Assembly: GCA_003565625.1 (NCBI GenBank)
Contig: PXBD01000027.1
Coordinates: 1 to 49,934 of the forward strand
Source of the DNA: Gammaproteobacteria bacterium
Lineage (GTDB): Bacteria; Pseudomonadota; Gammaproteobacteria; Xanthomonadales; Wenzhouxiangellaceae
Direction of reading: 5' to 3'
DNA: 49,934 nt
How positions within the stretch are numbered: position 1 is the stretch's first letter; the number at the start of each line of letters is the position of its first letter. Shown here piece after piece: positions 1 to 8,886 of this stretch. Made by a program: the position numbers and the translations under genes. The notes under the pieces were generated by a model, which ran no database searches, was not told the DNA's origin, and saw nothing but the letters and a program-made list of their open reading frames with translations.

Positions 1-334
1 CCAGCGCCCGGCGCCGGTCGAGGTAGGTCTGAATCAGGCCTTGCCAGTGTTTTTTCAGCTCGCCGGACACCTTGGCATAGCCGTAGCCCGGCAAGTCGAC
101 CAGATGGCGATCCGTGTCAAGCTGGAAAAACACCAGTTGCCGGGTTCGGCCCGGGGTTTTGCTGGTCCTGGCCAGGGCATTCTGGTCGCATAGGCGGTTG
201 ATCAGGCTGGATTTGCCCGCGTTGGAGCGGCCCGCGATCGCAACTTCAATGCCCTGGTCTGGCGGCAGTTGCGACGGGTTGTGGACGCTGTCCAGATACA
301 CTGCCCGGCGAAACATCTGGTGCGGTGTGAACAT
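1..334 (-). CDS. engB: Ribosome biogenesis GTPase EngB (YihA/YsxC), C-terminus outside window
   Basis: N-terminal part of a TRAFAC-class GTPase that helps assemble the large ribosomal subunit. The frame begins [16 protein letters not shown], followed by the P-loop [12 protein letters not shown], the G2/switch I region with TPGRTRQL, and the G3 motif DLPGYGYAK. This order is diagnostic for EngB. The start is the ATG at 332-334; a second in-frame Met lies six codons later and could be used instead. About 111 codons are present; the family is usually near 200 aa, so roughly half lies beyond the left edge. It is divergent from the cytochrome c4 gene. Motifs are seen directly; the role is family knowledge. 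Confidence 0.95.
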   Translation of the reverse strand, partial: MFTPHQMFRRAVYLDSVHNPSQLPPDQGIEVAIAGRSNAGKSSLINRLCDQNALARTSKTPGRTRQLVFFQLDTDRHLVDLPGYGYAKVSGELKKHWQGLIQTYLDRRRAL

Positions 335-406
335 GGACTGGATAGGGTCACGTCAAAAAAGCGATAATATCAGGTTGCTGACCTGGTCGAACGGAGTACT
401 TCTGGA

Positions 407-1042
407 ATGCTTGCTAGGATAATGGTGGTTTTGATTCTGGCCCCGACCGCCCTGTGGGCCGCCGGCGATGCCGAGCGCGGGGCCGGGCTGGCTGAAATTT
501 GCGCCGCCTGCCATGGGCAGGATGGCAACAGCGTGGTACCTGAATGGCCCAAAATTGCCGGCCAGCATCCGGACTACGCCGCCCGGCAGTCGATTCTGAT
601 TCGCGAGCAAAAACGCAACGTCCCGGAAATGTACCCGATGGTAATGAACCTATCGGATCAGGATTTGTGGGACATCGCGGCCCATTACGCGCAGTTTGAG
701 GTCGATCCGGGCGTGGCCGACGAAGAGTTGGTGGCGCGCGGGCGCAGTCTTTACCAGGCCGGAGATCATGGCGCAGGGATTCCGTCTTGTTCCGGCTGTC
801 ATGGGCCCGCCGGAGACGGCATTCCGGGCGCCCACTACCCCAAATTGCGCGGCCAGCACGCCGACTACACTGCTGACCGGCTGCAGCGCTACCGCGCCGG
901 TGAGCACAACGGCGAGGACGATCCATACAGTCACATCATGGTCGCGGTGGCGCGCAACCTCAGCGACGAAGACATCGAGGCCGTCAGCTCTTACATCGAG
1001 GGCCTCCACCAGGCCCGTTTTGACGCAACCGCCAGCCGCTGA
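407..1042 (+). CDS. Diheme cytochrome c4
   Basis: A 211-aa periplasmic electron carrier. It has a short signal peptide ending near ALWAAG and two tandem cytochrome domains, each with a CxxCH haem site (CAACHG near residue 32 and CSGCHG near 128). The repeated K[IL]xGQHxDY element follows each haem site, and probable axial Met residues lie before NLSDQD and NLSDED. Two such domains in about 190 mature residues is the cytochrome c4 layout. It probably passes electrons between the bc1 complex and terminal oxidases. It is followed by a dsbA-like gene and an EEP nuclease; I recall the same engB-cc4-dsbA-EEP order in Pseudomonas. The ribosome-binding site is weak. Confidence 0.93.
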   Translation: MLARIMVVLILAPTALWAAGDAERGAGLAEICAACHGQDGNSVVPEWPKIAGQHPDYAARQSILIREQKRNVPEMYPMVMNLSDQDLWDIAAHYAQFEVDPGVADEELVARGRSLYQAGDHGAGIPSCSGCHGPAGDGIPGAHYPKLRGQHADYTADRLQRYRAGEHNGEDDPYSHIMVAVARNLSDEDIEAVSSYIEGLHQARFDATASR

Positions 1043-1115
1043 CCGCGGAACCGAATCCCGGCCGGCGGGTCAGTAGACCTGTTCTGCTGATGTGACCATA
1101 CCAATAGGGAGATGC

Positions 1116-1787
1116 ATGATGATTCGACTCAGTTTCGTGACGCTGACGGCCTGCTGCCTGCTGTGGAGCGGTTTTGCGACCAGCGCTGTTGCCCAGTCGT
1201 TCGAGGAAGGCCGGCATTTCCATGCCATTGGCTCGCCGGCCACGCCGCCAACTGATCGCGTCGAGGTCATTGAGGCCTTTGCCTACCCCTGTCCCGCCTG
1301 CCGCAGCTTCCTGCCGATCATATCCCGCTGGTCGGAGGATTTGCCGGACCATGTCGTTTTGAGCCATTTGCCGGTGGGGTTGCAGCCAGGCTGGGAAGTG
1401 TTCGCCCGGGTGTATTACACGGCTGATGTGCTGGGCCTGGGAGAAGATGCGCACGAGGCCATTTTCAAGGCGCTGCACGACGAGCGGCGCCAGTTTCGCA
1501 GCATCGAAGATATCGCTGCCGTGTATACGGACTTCGGGATTGAAATCGAAGAGTTCGTCAATACCTCGCAGTCCTTTGCCGTCGACGGGCGCATGCGCCG
1601 CAACCGCAACGAGATCATGCGCTACGGAGTGCGCGGCACGCCGAGCATGATTGTGCAGGGCAAGTGGCGGCTGAGTCCCACCGACTTCAACAGTTATCAG
1701 GAAATGCTGGCCGCGGTCGATTACCTGATCGAGCGCGAGTCGCAGACGCTGACCCTTGATGCTGACGGCAGCGCCGAAGCCAACTGA
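1116..1787 (+). CDS. dsbA: Periplasmic thiol:disulfide oxidoreductase, DsbA family
   Basis: A 223-aa secreted thioredoxin-fold protein. After a signal peptide ending around AVAQS, the core shows AFAYPCPACRSF with a CPAC active site (C59, C62), and later RGTPSMIV with the cis-proline that faces it. DsbA introduces disulfides into exported proteins, including c-type cytochrome precursors. Classical DsbA has CPHC; the missing histidine should alter the redox potential, so a strongly oxidising role is not assured. A GTG at 1092 would give a longer form, but AGGGAG at 1106-1111 sits just before the ATGs at 1116 and 1119, so a start there is preferred. It overlaps or abuts the next gene, suggesting an operon. 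Confidence 0.88.
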   Translation: MMIRLSFVTLTACCLLWSGFATSAVAQSFEEGRHFHAIGSPATPPTDRVEVIEAFAYPCPACRSFLPIISRWSEDLPDHVVLSHLPVGLQPGWEVFARVYYTADVLGLGEDAHEAIFKALHDERRQFRSIEDIAAVYTDFGIEIEEFVNTSQSFAVDGRMRRNRNEIMRYGVRGTPSMIVQGKWRLSPTDFNSYQEMLAAVDYLIERESQTLTLDADGSAEAN

Positions 1788-1794
1788 AGTTCCG

Positions 1795-2586
1795 ATGCCC
1801 GCCGGGTCTCGGCAGTTGCGGCTGCTGAGTTATAACATCCAGGCTGGTACGACCACGGGCAAATACCGTGACTACCTGACCCACAGCTGGCGGCAGCTGC
1901 TGCCGAACAACCAGCGCATTGCCAATCTGGATGCCATTGCCGAGCTGCTGGGCGACTACGACATTGTCGCCCTGCAGGAGGTCGATTGTGGCAGTTTGCG
2001 CTCCGGTTTCCTGAACCAGGCCAAGTACCTGGCCACCCATGCCGGCTTCCCTTACTGGCACTATCGCGGAAATCGAAAGGTCGGCGTGCTGGCGCATGCC
2101 GGCATCGGCTTGCTCAGCCGTATCGAGCCCAGCCTGGTCGAAGAGCACCGCCTGCCCGGAGCCATTCCCGGTCGCGGCGCCTTGATCGCCCGCTTTGGAG
2201 AGGGTCCACGGGCACTCTGGTTGATCGTTTTGCACCTGGCGCTGGGTCGCCGGGCGCGGTCCCAGCAGTTGCGCTATCTATCGGGCCTGGTCAGGGAATA
2301 TCCCAACGTGGTGGTGATGGGTGACTTCAACACCGGTCCGGGCTCGAGAGAGTTGCGCGAGTTCTGCGATCATGCCGGACTGATCATGCCGGCCGGCGAG
2401 GTGATGACGTTCCCGTCCTGGAAACCGCAGCGCTCCATTGATCACATCCTGGTCTCGCCCTGCATGGACGTCGCCGAACTCAACGCGCTTTCTGCCCGGT
2501 TTTCCGATCATCGGCCGCTGGCCATGCGGCTGAATCTCGATGCCGACGTCAACCTACCAAAGCATTCGGATCGCGACCAGCATTAG
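1795..2586 (+). CDS. Endonuclease/exonuclease/phosphatase (EEP) family protein
   Basis: A 263-aa EEP-fold hydrolase. It shows the ordered metal and catalytic motifs of the superfamily: LSYNIQAG near the start, ALQEVD, GDFNTG, SIDHILVS and the final SDHRPL. The exact substrate (DNA, phosphoinositide or other phosphodiester) cannot be read from these motifs. A TTG/ATG at 1756/1759 would overlap the dsbA end; the ATG at 1795, eight bases after the dsbA stop and following a GAAG, is the more economical start. No clear signal peptide is present. Its 3' end overlaps the converging TSUP permease gene by 33 bp. Confidence 0.85.
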   Translation: MPAGSRQLRLLSYNIQAGTTTGKYRDYLTHSWRQLLPNNQRIANLDAIAELLGDYDIVALQEVDCGSLRSGFLNQAKYLATHAGFPYWHYRGNRKVGVLAHAGIGLLSRIEPSLVEEHRLPGAIPGRGALIARFGEGPRALWLIVLHLALGRRARSQQLRYLSGLVREYPNVVVMGDFNTGPGSRELREFCDHAGLIMPAGEVMTFPSWKPQRSIDHILVSPCMDVAELNALSARFSDHRPLAMRLNLDADVNLPKHSDRDQH

Positions 2587-3339
2587 TAGCAGACCGAAGA
2601 TGCGGCGCAGGCGGTCGGCCGGCAGTCGATGGGCAAGAGCTACCCCCAGCGGTGCGGCCGCAGCGCCAAACAGGCCGATGACCAGAACACCGGGTCCATA
2701 CAGATATCCAATGCTCCAGCCTAAAAGGTGCTCTCCCCAGCCGGCGGCGACAAACCCGGTAACGCCGCCCAGGGCGATGGGCCAGCCGCAGGCCGAGGCA
2801 ATGGCGACCGCGCGCACGGGCGCAAAGCCACAGCGCACCAGGTAGGGAACGTTGAAGCTGCCGCCGCCAATGCCCATGACGGCAGAAAGCGCCCCGATGG
2901 CCGGCCCGGCCACCGGCCATGCTCGGGGATACAGCGCCTGATCGCCCGGCCGCGGTTTCAGGTTGAGCAGCATCCGAATGCCGATGATGGCGGCAAGCAG
3001 GGCGAAAATCCGTCCCAGCCAGAGACCGGGCAGCAACGTCGCGATCCAGGCGCCTGCCAGCGCGCCCAGCCCGACCCCGGGCGCGAGCCGGGCCACGGTT
3101 GGCCAGTGAACGCCCGCGCGGCGATCGTGGAACCACACGGCACTGGCCGAGGTCAGCAGCATGGTAGCCAGAGAAGTGGCGATGGCGACCGGCACCGCCA
3201 AATCGGTTTCCACGCCCTGGCTGCGCAGGATGAAGGTCAGCGCCGGCACGATCACCAGGCCGCCGCCGATCCCCAGCAGTCCGGCGAGTATGCCGGCGAC
3301 CACTCCGGTGGCGGCGAGCATCAGGAGGAGAAAGAGCAC
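2554..3339 (-). CDS. TSUP (TauE/SafE) family membrane permease
   Basis: A roughly 261-aa hydrophobic protein with about eight membrane segments. Two halves each carry a glycine-rich signature: GILAGLLGIGGGLVIVPAL near the N-terminus and SAVMGIGGGSFNVPYL in the second half. This duplicated pattern is typical of TauE/SafE sulfite/sulfonate or small organic anion exporters. The substrate is not predictable here. The frame is open upstream to 3477 without an ATG, so a GTG at 3339 just before the first membrane helix is taken as start; the ribosome-binding site is poor and this start is uncertain. It is divergent from the transglycosylase gene. Confidence 0.82.
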   Translation of the reverse strand: MLFLLLMLAATGVVAGILAGLLGIGGGLVIVPALTFILRSQGVETDLAVPVAIATSLATMLLTSASAVWFHDRRAGVHWPTVARLAPGVGLGALAGAWIATLLPGLWLGRIFALLAAIIGIRMLLNLKPRPGDQALYPRAWPVAGPAIGALSAVMGIGGGSFNVPYLVRCGFAPVRAVAIASACGWPIALGGVTGFVAAGWGEHLLGWSIGYLYGPGVLVIGLFGAAAAPLGVALAHRLPADRLRRIFGLLLMLVAIRMLW

Positions 3340-3398
3340 TTGTTGGTCAACACGGATTGGCGAGACAATGGAGGCATATTGAAACAGGCGGGCGTTGC

Positions 3399-5345
3399 AT
3401 GGCAAGTACGATGATTCGGTTCTGGCTATTGTGGGCCGCGGTGCTGGTGGCCGGGCCGGCCTGTGCCGAACCGGCAAGCGATCGAGAGCGCTTCGTTCAG
3501 GCCTGGGAAGCGGCGGCTCGCGCAGACCGGGCGACTTTGCGCGCGGCGATTAACGCCATGCCGGACTATGGTTTGACCCCGTACCTGGAGTTCGAACTCA
3601 AGCGCCAGACTCTGGACGAGGTCGCGACCGACAACATGACTCGTTTCCTTGCCCGCTACCGCGACTGGTCGTTTGCCCCCGGCCTTGAGACGGCCTGGTT
3701 GCGCAGCCTAGGCCAGCGCGGAGAGTTCGCTGCGCTGGCTCAGTACGGTCGCGGGGCAAGTGATGTCCAGGTGCAGTGCTGGCTAGCCCGGGCCGACATC
3801 GCCGCGGGCCGACATGATGGTCTGGAGGCACGCATTGCCGGCTTGTGGCTGGTCGGACGATCACAGACCTCGATTTGTGATCCGGCCTTTGACTGGTGGC
3901 GCAAACGCGGTTTTCCGACCACAGACCAGGGTTGGACGCGGTTCGGGCTGGCCATGGATGCAGGCCAGACCGGGCTGGCTCGTTATCTGCGCCGTTACCT
4001 GGTCCGCGAACAGCGCGCCTGGGCCGATCGCTGGCTGCTGGTGCAGGCCCAGCCGCAGAGGCTCATGAACGAATCGCGGCGCTGGTCCGACAGCGCCCAG
4101 GCCCGCCGCCTGGTTCAGGATACGCTGATCGGCCTGGCGCGCACAGATTGGCAGCGTGCCGATCGAACCTGGGCCGCACTGTCCAGTCGCTTTGATTTCA
4201 GCGCCGGGGAGCGGGCGACCATCGCCCGGGAGATTGCCCTGTTCCGGGCCGTGGCGCTGGATCGAGGCGCGGTCGCGGCCATTGATGCCTTGCCGGCCTC
4301 TGCGCGCGACCAGCAAATACTGGAGTGGCGTGCCCGGGCCGCCATGGCGCATGGGGCCTGGGCCGAGGTGCTTGCCAGTATCCAGGCTATGAGTCTGGCC
4401 GAGCAGGGCCAGGCGCGCTGGCGCTACTGGCGCGGTCGGGCGCTGGCGGAAATGGGCCGCCCGGAAGCCGCGCTGGCGTTCGGATCACTGGCCGGCGATG
4501 CAACCTTCTACGGATTTCTGGCCGCCGCCCGGTTACAGCAGGATTTCAGTCTTTGCCCCCAAGACTTGCCTGTAGACGCGGCTCGGCAGCGGCGTCTGAT
4601 GCGCGATGCCGAATTTGAGCGCGCCCTGGAACTGCATGCGGTGGGCCTGGTGAACCATGCGCGGAGGACGTGGTCTGCGGTCTGGCGGCGGCTCGGCGAT
4701 GAAGAACGGCGCCAGGCCGCGCTGCTGGCGGCCGGCCAGGGTTGGCAAGATCGAGCCATTGCCGCTCTCGGCGCCGTGGGTGCCATGCGCGCCTATCCCT
4801 GGCGATTTCCCATGATCGAGAAAGGCCGGGTCAGCCGCTACGGGGATCGCTGGCAGGTCGATACGGCGTTGATTTATGGCTTGATGCGGGCGGAGTCGGC
4901 GATGCAGCCCGACGCCTTGTCGCCGGCTGGCGCGCGCGGCCTGCTGCAGTTGATGCCCGGGACGGCGCGCGCGGTGGCGCAACGCAACGGGCTGGGTTAC
5001 AACGGATCCGGCGATCTGCTGAATCCGGCGGTCAATCTGCCGCTCGGCATCGCCCACCTGGCTGAATTGCAGGCACGCTACTCCGGTGACTGGATCCGGG
5101 TTGCGGCCGCCTACAACGCCGGAATTAACGCGGTTGCGCGCTGGGAAGCAGAACGTCCGGCCGCTGATCCGGATGTCTGGCTGGAGACGCTGCCCTTCTT
5201 CGAGACGCGCGACTACGTGCCCCGCGTGCTGGCTTTTGCCACGATTTATGAGTGGCAGCTGGGGCGGTCGCCCCAGGTTCTGGCCCGTTACCTTCTGCCG
5301 GGTCAGAACGCCTCGGTGGGCGAATTCCACTGTCCCGGCGGCTAA
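3399..5345 (+). CDS. slt: Soluble lytic murein transglycosylase (Slt70-like)
   Basis: A 648-aa periplasmic enzyme that cleaves the MurNAc-GlcNAc bond of peptidoglycan, forming 1,6-anhydro ends. It has a signal peptide (MIRFWLLWAAVLVAGPACA), a long alpha-helical superhelical region, and a C-terminal goose-lysozyme-like domain. The catalytic glutamate is E499 in LMRAESAMQPDALSPAGA, followed by GLLQLMPGTA and AAYNAGINAVARW, all standard Slt motifs. Length matches E. coli Slt70 (about 645 aa). The ATG at 3399 is preferred; ATG at 3411 would also leave an intact signal peptide. It lies 24 bp before cca and may share a transcript with it. Confidence 0.93.
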   Translation: MASTMIRFWLLWAAVLVAGPACAEPASDRERFVQAWEAAARADRATLRAAINAMPDYGLTPYLEFELKRQTLDEVATDNMTRFLARYRDWSFAPGLETAWLRSLGQRGEFAALAQYGRGASDVQVQCWLARADIAAGRHDGLEARIAGLWLVGRSQTSICDPAFDWWRKRGFPTTDQGWTRFGLAMDAGQTGLARYLRRYLVREQRAWADRWLLVQAQPQRLMNESRRWSDSAQARRLVQDTLIGLARTDWQRADRTWAALSSRFDFSAGERATIAREIALFRAVALDRGAVAAIDALPASARDQQILEWRARAAMAHGAWAEVLASIQAMSLAEQGQARWRYWRGRALAEMGRPEAALAFGSLAGDATFYGFLAAARLQQDFSLCPQDLPVDAARQRRLMRDAEFERALELHAVGLVNHARRTWSAVWRRLGDEERRQAALLAAGQGWQDRAIAALGAVGAMRAYPWRFPMIEKGRVSRYGDRWQVDTALIYGLMRAESAMQPDALSPAGARGLLQLMPGTARAVAQRNGLGYNGSGDLLNPAVNLPLGIAHLAELQARYSGDWIRVAAAYNAGINAVARWEAERPAADPDVWLETLPFFETRDYVPRVLAFATIYEWQLGRSPQVLARYLLPGQNASVGEFHCPGG

Positions 5346-5369
5346 GCGCTTCGACAGTACAATCCAGTA

Positions 5370-6656
5370 ATGACCTCCGGACTGGAATGGGAACAGGCTG
5401 CCGACGCCAGGCTTGACGGTCTGGTGGTGTATCAGGTCGGCGGTTCCGTGCGCGACCGCCTGCTCGGTCTGCCGGCCGGGGATCGCGATTTCGTGGTCGT
5501 GGGCAGCACGCCCGAGGAATTGCTGCGGCGCGGCTTCCGTCCCGTGGGGCGGGAATTTCCGGTATTCCTGCACCCCGACAGCGGTGATGAGTTCGCGCTG
5601 GCCCGGACCGAACGCAAGCACGGTCGCGGCTATCGAGGTTTTGTTTTTCGCACTGGTCCGGAAGTGACTCTGGAGGAGGACCTGGCCCGGCGCGATCTGA
5701 CCATCAACGCCATGGCTGCGGCGCCGGACGGCCGGCTGATTGACCCATTTCATGGCTGTGTGGACCTGCGTGCCGGTCGCCTGCGCCACGTGTCTGACGC
5801 GTTTCGGGAAGACCCGGTACGTATTCTGCGCCTGGCTCGGTTTGCCACCCGCTTTGATGATTTCGCAATCGCCGATGCCACTCTGGATCTGTGCCGCCAG
5901 ATGGTGCGCGACGGTGAGACCGAACATCTCGTTGCTGAACGAGTCTGGCAGGAAATGAGTCGGGCGCTGATGCACGAGCGGCCTGCACGCTTTATCGAAG
6001 TGCTGCGCGAGACCGGCGGACTGGCCGTGGTGTTACCGGAAGTCGATGCGCTGTTCGGCATCCCGCAGCCTGCCCGTCATCATCCGGAGATCGATACCGG
6101 CCGCCACGTGCTGCTGGTGCTTGACCAGGCTGCCGCACTTGGCGGCGATCTGCCGGTTCGGTTTGCCGCCCTGGTTCATGATCTGGGTAAAGCGCTCAGC
6201 CCTCCGGATCTCCTGCCAGCCCATCATGGGCACGAGCGGCGCGGTCTGGCATTGATCCGCAAGCTGTGCGAGCGGCTGCGGGTGCCGAACGCCTGCCGCG
6301 AGCTGGCGCTGTTGGTCGGAGAACTGCATCTCAAGGTTCATCAGGTCGAGCAGATGCGCCCGGGCAAAGTGCTGCAACTACTCGAGCGGATCGACGTCTT
6401 TCGTCGCCCGCAGCGGCTGGCTCCCTTCTTGCTGGCCTGTCAGGCTGACTACACAGGGCGCCTTGGACGCGAAGCCAGAGCATACCCCCAGGCCGATCTG
6501 CTAGTGCGGGCGGCGGCTGCGGCTGGAGAAATCAACGGCGGCAGGTTGGCGGCACAAGGCCTGGAGGGCCCGGCGATTGCCCGGGCGCTGCAGCAGCAGC
6601 GCATCCAGCGCATTCAACGGGAACTGCAATCCGGATCGGAACCGAATCAGCGCTGA
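5370..6656 (+). CDS. cca: Multifunctional CCA tRNA nucleotidyltransferase
   Basis: A 428-aa enzyme that builds or repairs the 3'-CCA end of tRNAs. The head domain shows YQVGGSVRDRLLG and the metal-binding DRD at residues 38-40. ARTERK and RRDLTINAMA, the template-like region, follow. HPEIDTGRHVLLVL and ALVHDLGKAL form an HD domain as in the gammaproteobacterial multifunctional type, which also has phosphatase and 2',3'-cyclic phosphodiesterase activity. Similarity to E. coli Cca is evident along the full length; the first about 20 residues are an N-terminal extension, and there is no strong ribosome-binding site, so the start is less certain than the gene. It ends one base before the converging GGDEF-EAL gene. 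Confidence 0.95.
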   Translation: MTSGLEWEQAADARLDGLVVYQVGGSVRDRLLGLPAGDRDFVVVGSTPEELLRRGFRPVGREFPVFLHPDSGDEFALARTERKHGRGYRGFVFRTGPEVTLEEDLARRDLTINAMAAAPDGRLIDPFHGCVDLRAGRLRHVSDAFREDPVRILRLARFATRFDDFAIADATLDLCRQMVRDGETEHLVAERVWQEMSRALMHERPARFIEVLRETGGLAVVLPEVDALFGIPQPARHHPEIDTGRHVLLVLDQAAALGGDLPVRFAALVHDLGKALSPPDLLPAHHGHERRGLALIRKLCERLRVPNACRELALLVGELHLKVHQVEQMRPGKVLQLLERIDVFRRPQRLAPFLLACQADYTGRLGREARAYPQADLLVRAAAAAGEINGGRLAAQGLEGPAIARALQQQRIQRIQRELQSGSEPNQR

Positions 6657-6657
6657 A

Positions 6658-8712
6658 TCAGAGCGCGGTGATGTATTTTTTTTCCAGCAGCGTCTGGTAG
6701 TCGATTGCCGGCCGCGGGCGGCCCAGCAGGAATCCCTGCGCGTAGTCCACCCGGCATTGAATCAGCTGCTGCAGTTGGCTGCGGGTTTCGACTCCCTCGG
6801 CCAGCACCGGCATTCCGAGACTGTGGATCAGCTCGATGATCGCGTGGGTCAACGCGTGTTGATGCTTGTCGTGGTCAATGCCATGCACGAACGAACGATC
6901 CAGTTTCACGTAGTTGACCCGCAGACGCTGGAGATGCGCCAGGGCGCTGTATCCGGTGCCGAAGTCGTCGAGGCTGACCTGGATACCGTGTTCGCGTAAC
7001 CTGCCGATCGTATCGAGCCCTGCCTCGAAGTCGGTGATGGCGGCATTCTCGGTCAGTTCGAGATCAAGGTAGCCCGGGCTGACGCCGTGGGTGCGGCAGA
7101 GTTCGACCATCTGGTCGGGCAGATCGGGCTGTTGGAACCGCTCGGCCGAAAGGTTGATCGCCACGCTGACCGGGGCGAGCGACAAGTCACTGTGCCAGTC
7201 AGCCAACTGGGTCAGCGCTTTGGTAAACACCTGCTCTTCAATCCTTTCGAGCAGCCCCAGTGATGCCGCATCCTGCAGAAAATGATCCGGGCCGAGGAGT
7301 CCGCGCGTCGGATGGTGCCAGCGCAGCAGCGCCTCAAAACCCACGATGCAGCGCTTGCGAATGCTGACCAGCGGCTGATAGTAGACGTCAAACTGGTCTT
7401 CCTCGCAGGCTCGTCGCAAGTCGGTTTCCTTGTGAACCAGGTCTCCCGGTTGCATGGTTCGATCGCCGGCATCGTGCACGGTGAGTTGCTCACTGGCCGA
7501 GGCCGATCGGAGCTGGGCTCGATGGGCCTGGTTGACCAGCGTGACGGCGTCATCGGAGTGATCGGGCCCGATGCTCAGGCCGCCGCTGACAGCCAGAAAA
7601 ACGCGCTGGCCCCTGATCTCGAACGGCAGCCGAATACGCGCCAGAATCTTGTGCGCATGGGCAATGGCTGCATCCGGTCGGCGCAGATTGGGCATCATCA
7701 CGATGAAGTCGCGCTCGCCAATCCGGCCGAGTGTGAAATGTCCTGGCAACTTGTCGCGAATGCGCCGGGTCAGGTCATTCATCATGTCTTCGGTACGTTG
7801 CCATCCGACCGCTTCGCTGATGTCCTTGAATCGATGGATGCCCAGCGCAAGAACCGCAACCCGTCGCTCGCTGTTTTCCTGCGACTGCAGAATTTCCTGG
7901 CTGAGCTGATTCTGGAACTGCCTTCGGTTTGGCAGGCCGGTAGCCGCATCATGGGTGCTGACGAAGCGCAGGCGTTGTTCTGCCGAAGCCGCTTTCTGGT
8001 GAGCGCGGCGGGCTTTCTCCTGCTCGTTTTCCAGCAGCCAGATGACGATGCTCAGTCCGACCAGACCCAGCGCAAGCAGACCGAGCAGTGCGACAAATGG
8101 CGACTGAAACGGCGACTGGCCGTCGAGGACCAGAAAGAGACTGCGGGTGCTTAGGGAGAGCAGGAACAGGCCCATCAGGCCAAAGGCCGTGACGCCCAGG
8201 ATCGGGCTGATCAGGGCCGAAGTATTCGGTTGGGCCCGGTTGAGGTGCCAACTCAGGCCCAGGAAGACCGCTGCGGCGATGCCGTACGGAATCGAAACGC
8301 GCAGGATGTAGGTGCTGAGAGGGTCGGTGGTCGTGACTGCCATCAGCCCCAGTCCGGCTCCGGCGATCGCGGCCAGTCCAACCAATCCGTATTCTTTCCG
8401 CCGGGCGGTCGGGCGCTGGCGGAGCGCGTTCAGCAGGCCGATGCTCAGCCATGCAAGGGAGGGAAACAAAGCGATCAGGGCCAGCGCTTCGAACAGATCA
8501 TGCAGGCGACTGGCCGGGGCGCCGTGCTGGCCGATCTGCAACGCGACGGAAAGGCAACCCAGATGCAGGCTCAGGGTCAGAAAGGAAAGTGCCAGCAGTT
8601 TCAGGTAGCGGTACTCGCGAGACCGCTGGAACAACCACAGCAACCCGGCCAGAACCAGCGCCGCCAGGGCTTGGGCCAGCACGGTAACAACAATGACATC
8701 GATTGGATGCAA
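6658..8712 (-). CDS. Membrane-bound GGDEF-EAL protein, probable c-di-GMP phosphodiesterase
   Basis: A 684-aa inner-membrane protein. About seven or eight membrane helices occupy residues 5-227, followed by a short linker, a GGDEF domain (about 245-415) and an EAL domain (about 430-684). The GGDEF signature position reads GERDF (residues 332-336), so cyclase activity is probably lost. The EAL domain looks complete: GFEALLRW with E460, INLSAERF, ELTEN, SLDDFGTGYSAL, KLDRSF and AEGVETRSQ. The simplest reading is a membrane sensor that degrades c-di-GMP, with the degenerate GGDEF possibly binding GTP as an allosteric input. The N-terminal ligand is unknown. A separate 174-bp gap divides it from the divergent RND operon. 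Confidence 0.9.
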   Translation of the reverse strand: MHPIDVIVVTVLAQALAALVLAGLLWLFQRSREYRYLKLLALSFLTLSLHLGCLSVALQIGQHGAPASRLHDLFEALALIALFPSLAWLSIGLLNALRQRPTARRKEYGLVGLAAIAGAGLGLMAVTTTDPLSTYILRVSIPYGIAAAVFLGLSWHLNRAQPNTSALISPILGVTAFGLMGLFLLSLSTRSLFLVLDGQSPFQSPFVALLGLLALGLVGLSIVIWLLENEQEKARRAHQKAASAEQRLRFVSTHDAATGLPNRRQFQNQLSQEILQSQENSERRVAVLALGIHRFKDISEAVGWQRTEDMMNDLTRRIRDKLPGHFTLGRIGERDFIVMMPNLRRPDAAIAHAHKILARIRLPFEIRGQRVFLAVSGGLSIGPDHSDDAVTLVNQAHRAQLRSASASEQLTVHDAGDRTMQPGDLVHKETDLRRACEEDQFDVYYQPLVSIRKRCIVGFEALLRWHHPTRGLLGPDHFLQDAASLGLLERIEEQVFTKALTQLADWHSDLSLAPVSVAINLSAERFQQPDLPDQMVELCRTHGVSPGYLDLELTENAAITDFEAGLDTIGRLREHGIQVSLDDFGTGYSALAHLQRLRVNYVKLDRSFVHGIDHDKHQHALTHAIIELIHSLGMPVLAEGVETRSQLQQLIQCRVDYAQGFLLGRPRPAIDYQTLLEKKYITAL

Positions 8713-8826
8713 GTTTGCCTTCCGGGAGCGCTACTTTCGAATCGTCTCATATTTGGATCCGCAGCGCACCCCGAAAATCTCTGTGGCCGGGACTTCTGCA
8801 ATCACTTTGCTCCTTCACAAAAGTCG

Positions 8827-8858
8827 TTGACAGAGTGATGATGCGGGTCTGCTAATCT
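8827..8858 (+). promoter_or_regulatory. Probable sigma-70 promoter of the RND efflux operon
   Basis: A consensus -35 hexamer TTGACA (8827-8832) is followed by an extended -10 element, TGC-TAATCT (hexamer 8853-8858). The spacer is 20 bp, longer than ideal, but the TGn extension can compensate. It sits about 30 bp before a strong ribosome-binding site (GAGGAGGT, 8872-8879) that precedes the GTG start at 8887. No regulator gene is adjacent, so repression or induction cannot be inferred. Confidence 0.55.
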
Positions 8859-8886
8859 TGAATGTCAGGTTGAGGAGGTAATTTCA

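Noticed and set aside
4533..5975. 480-codon antisense frame across slt and cca
   Set aside because: Both genes on the plus strand have full family motifs; the antisense product has low-complexity composition typical of GC-rich shadows.
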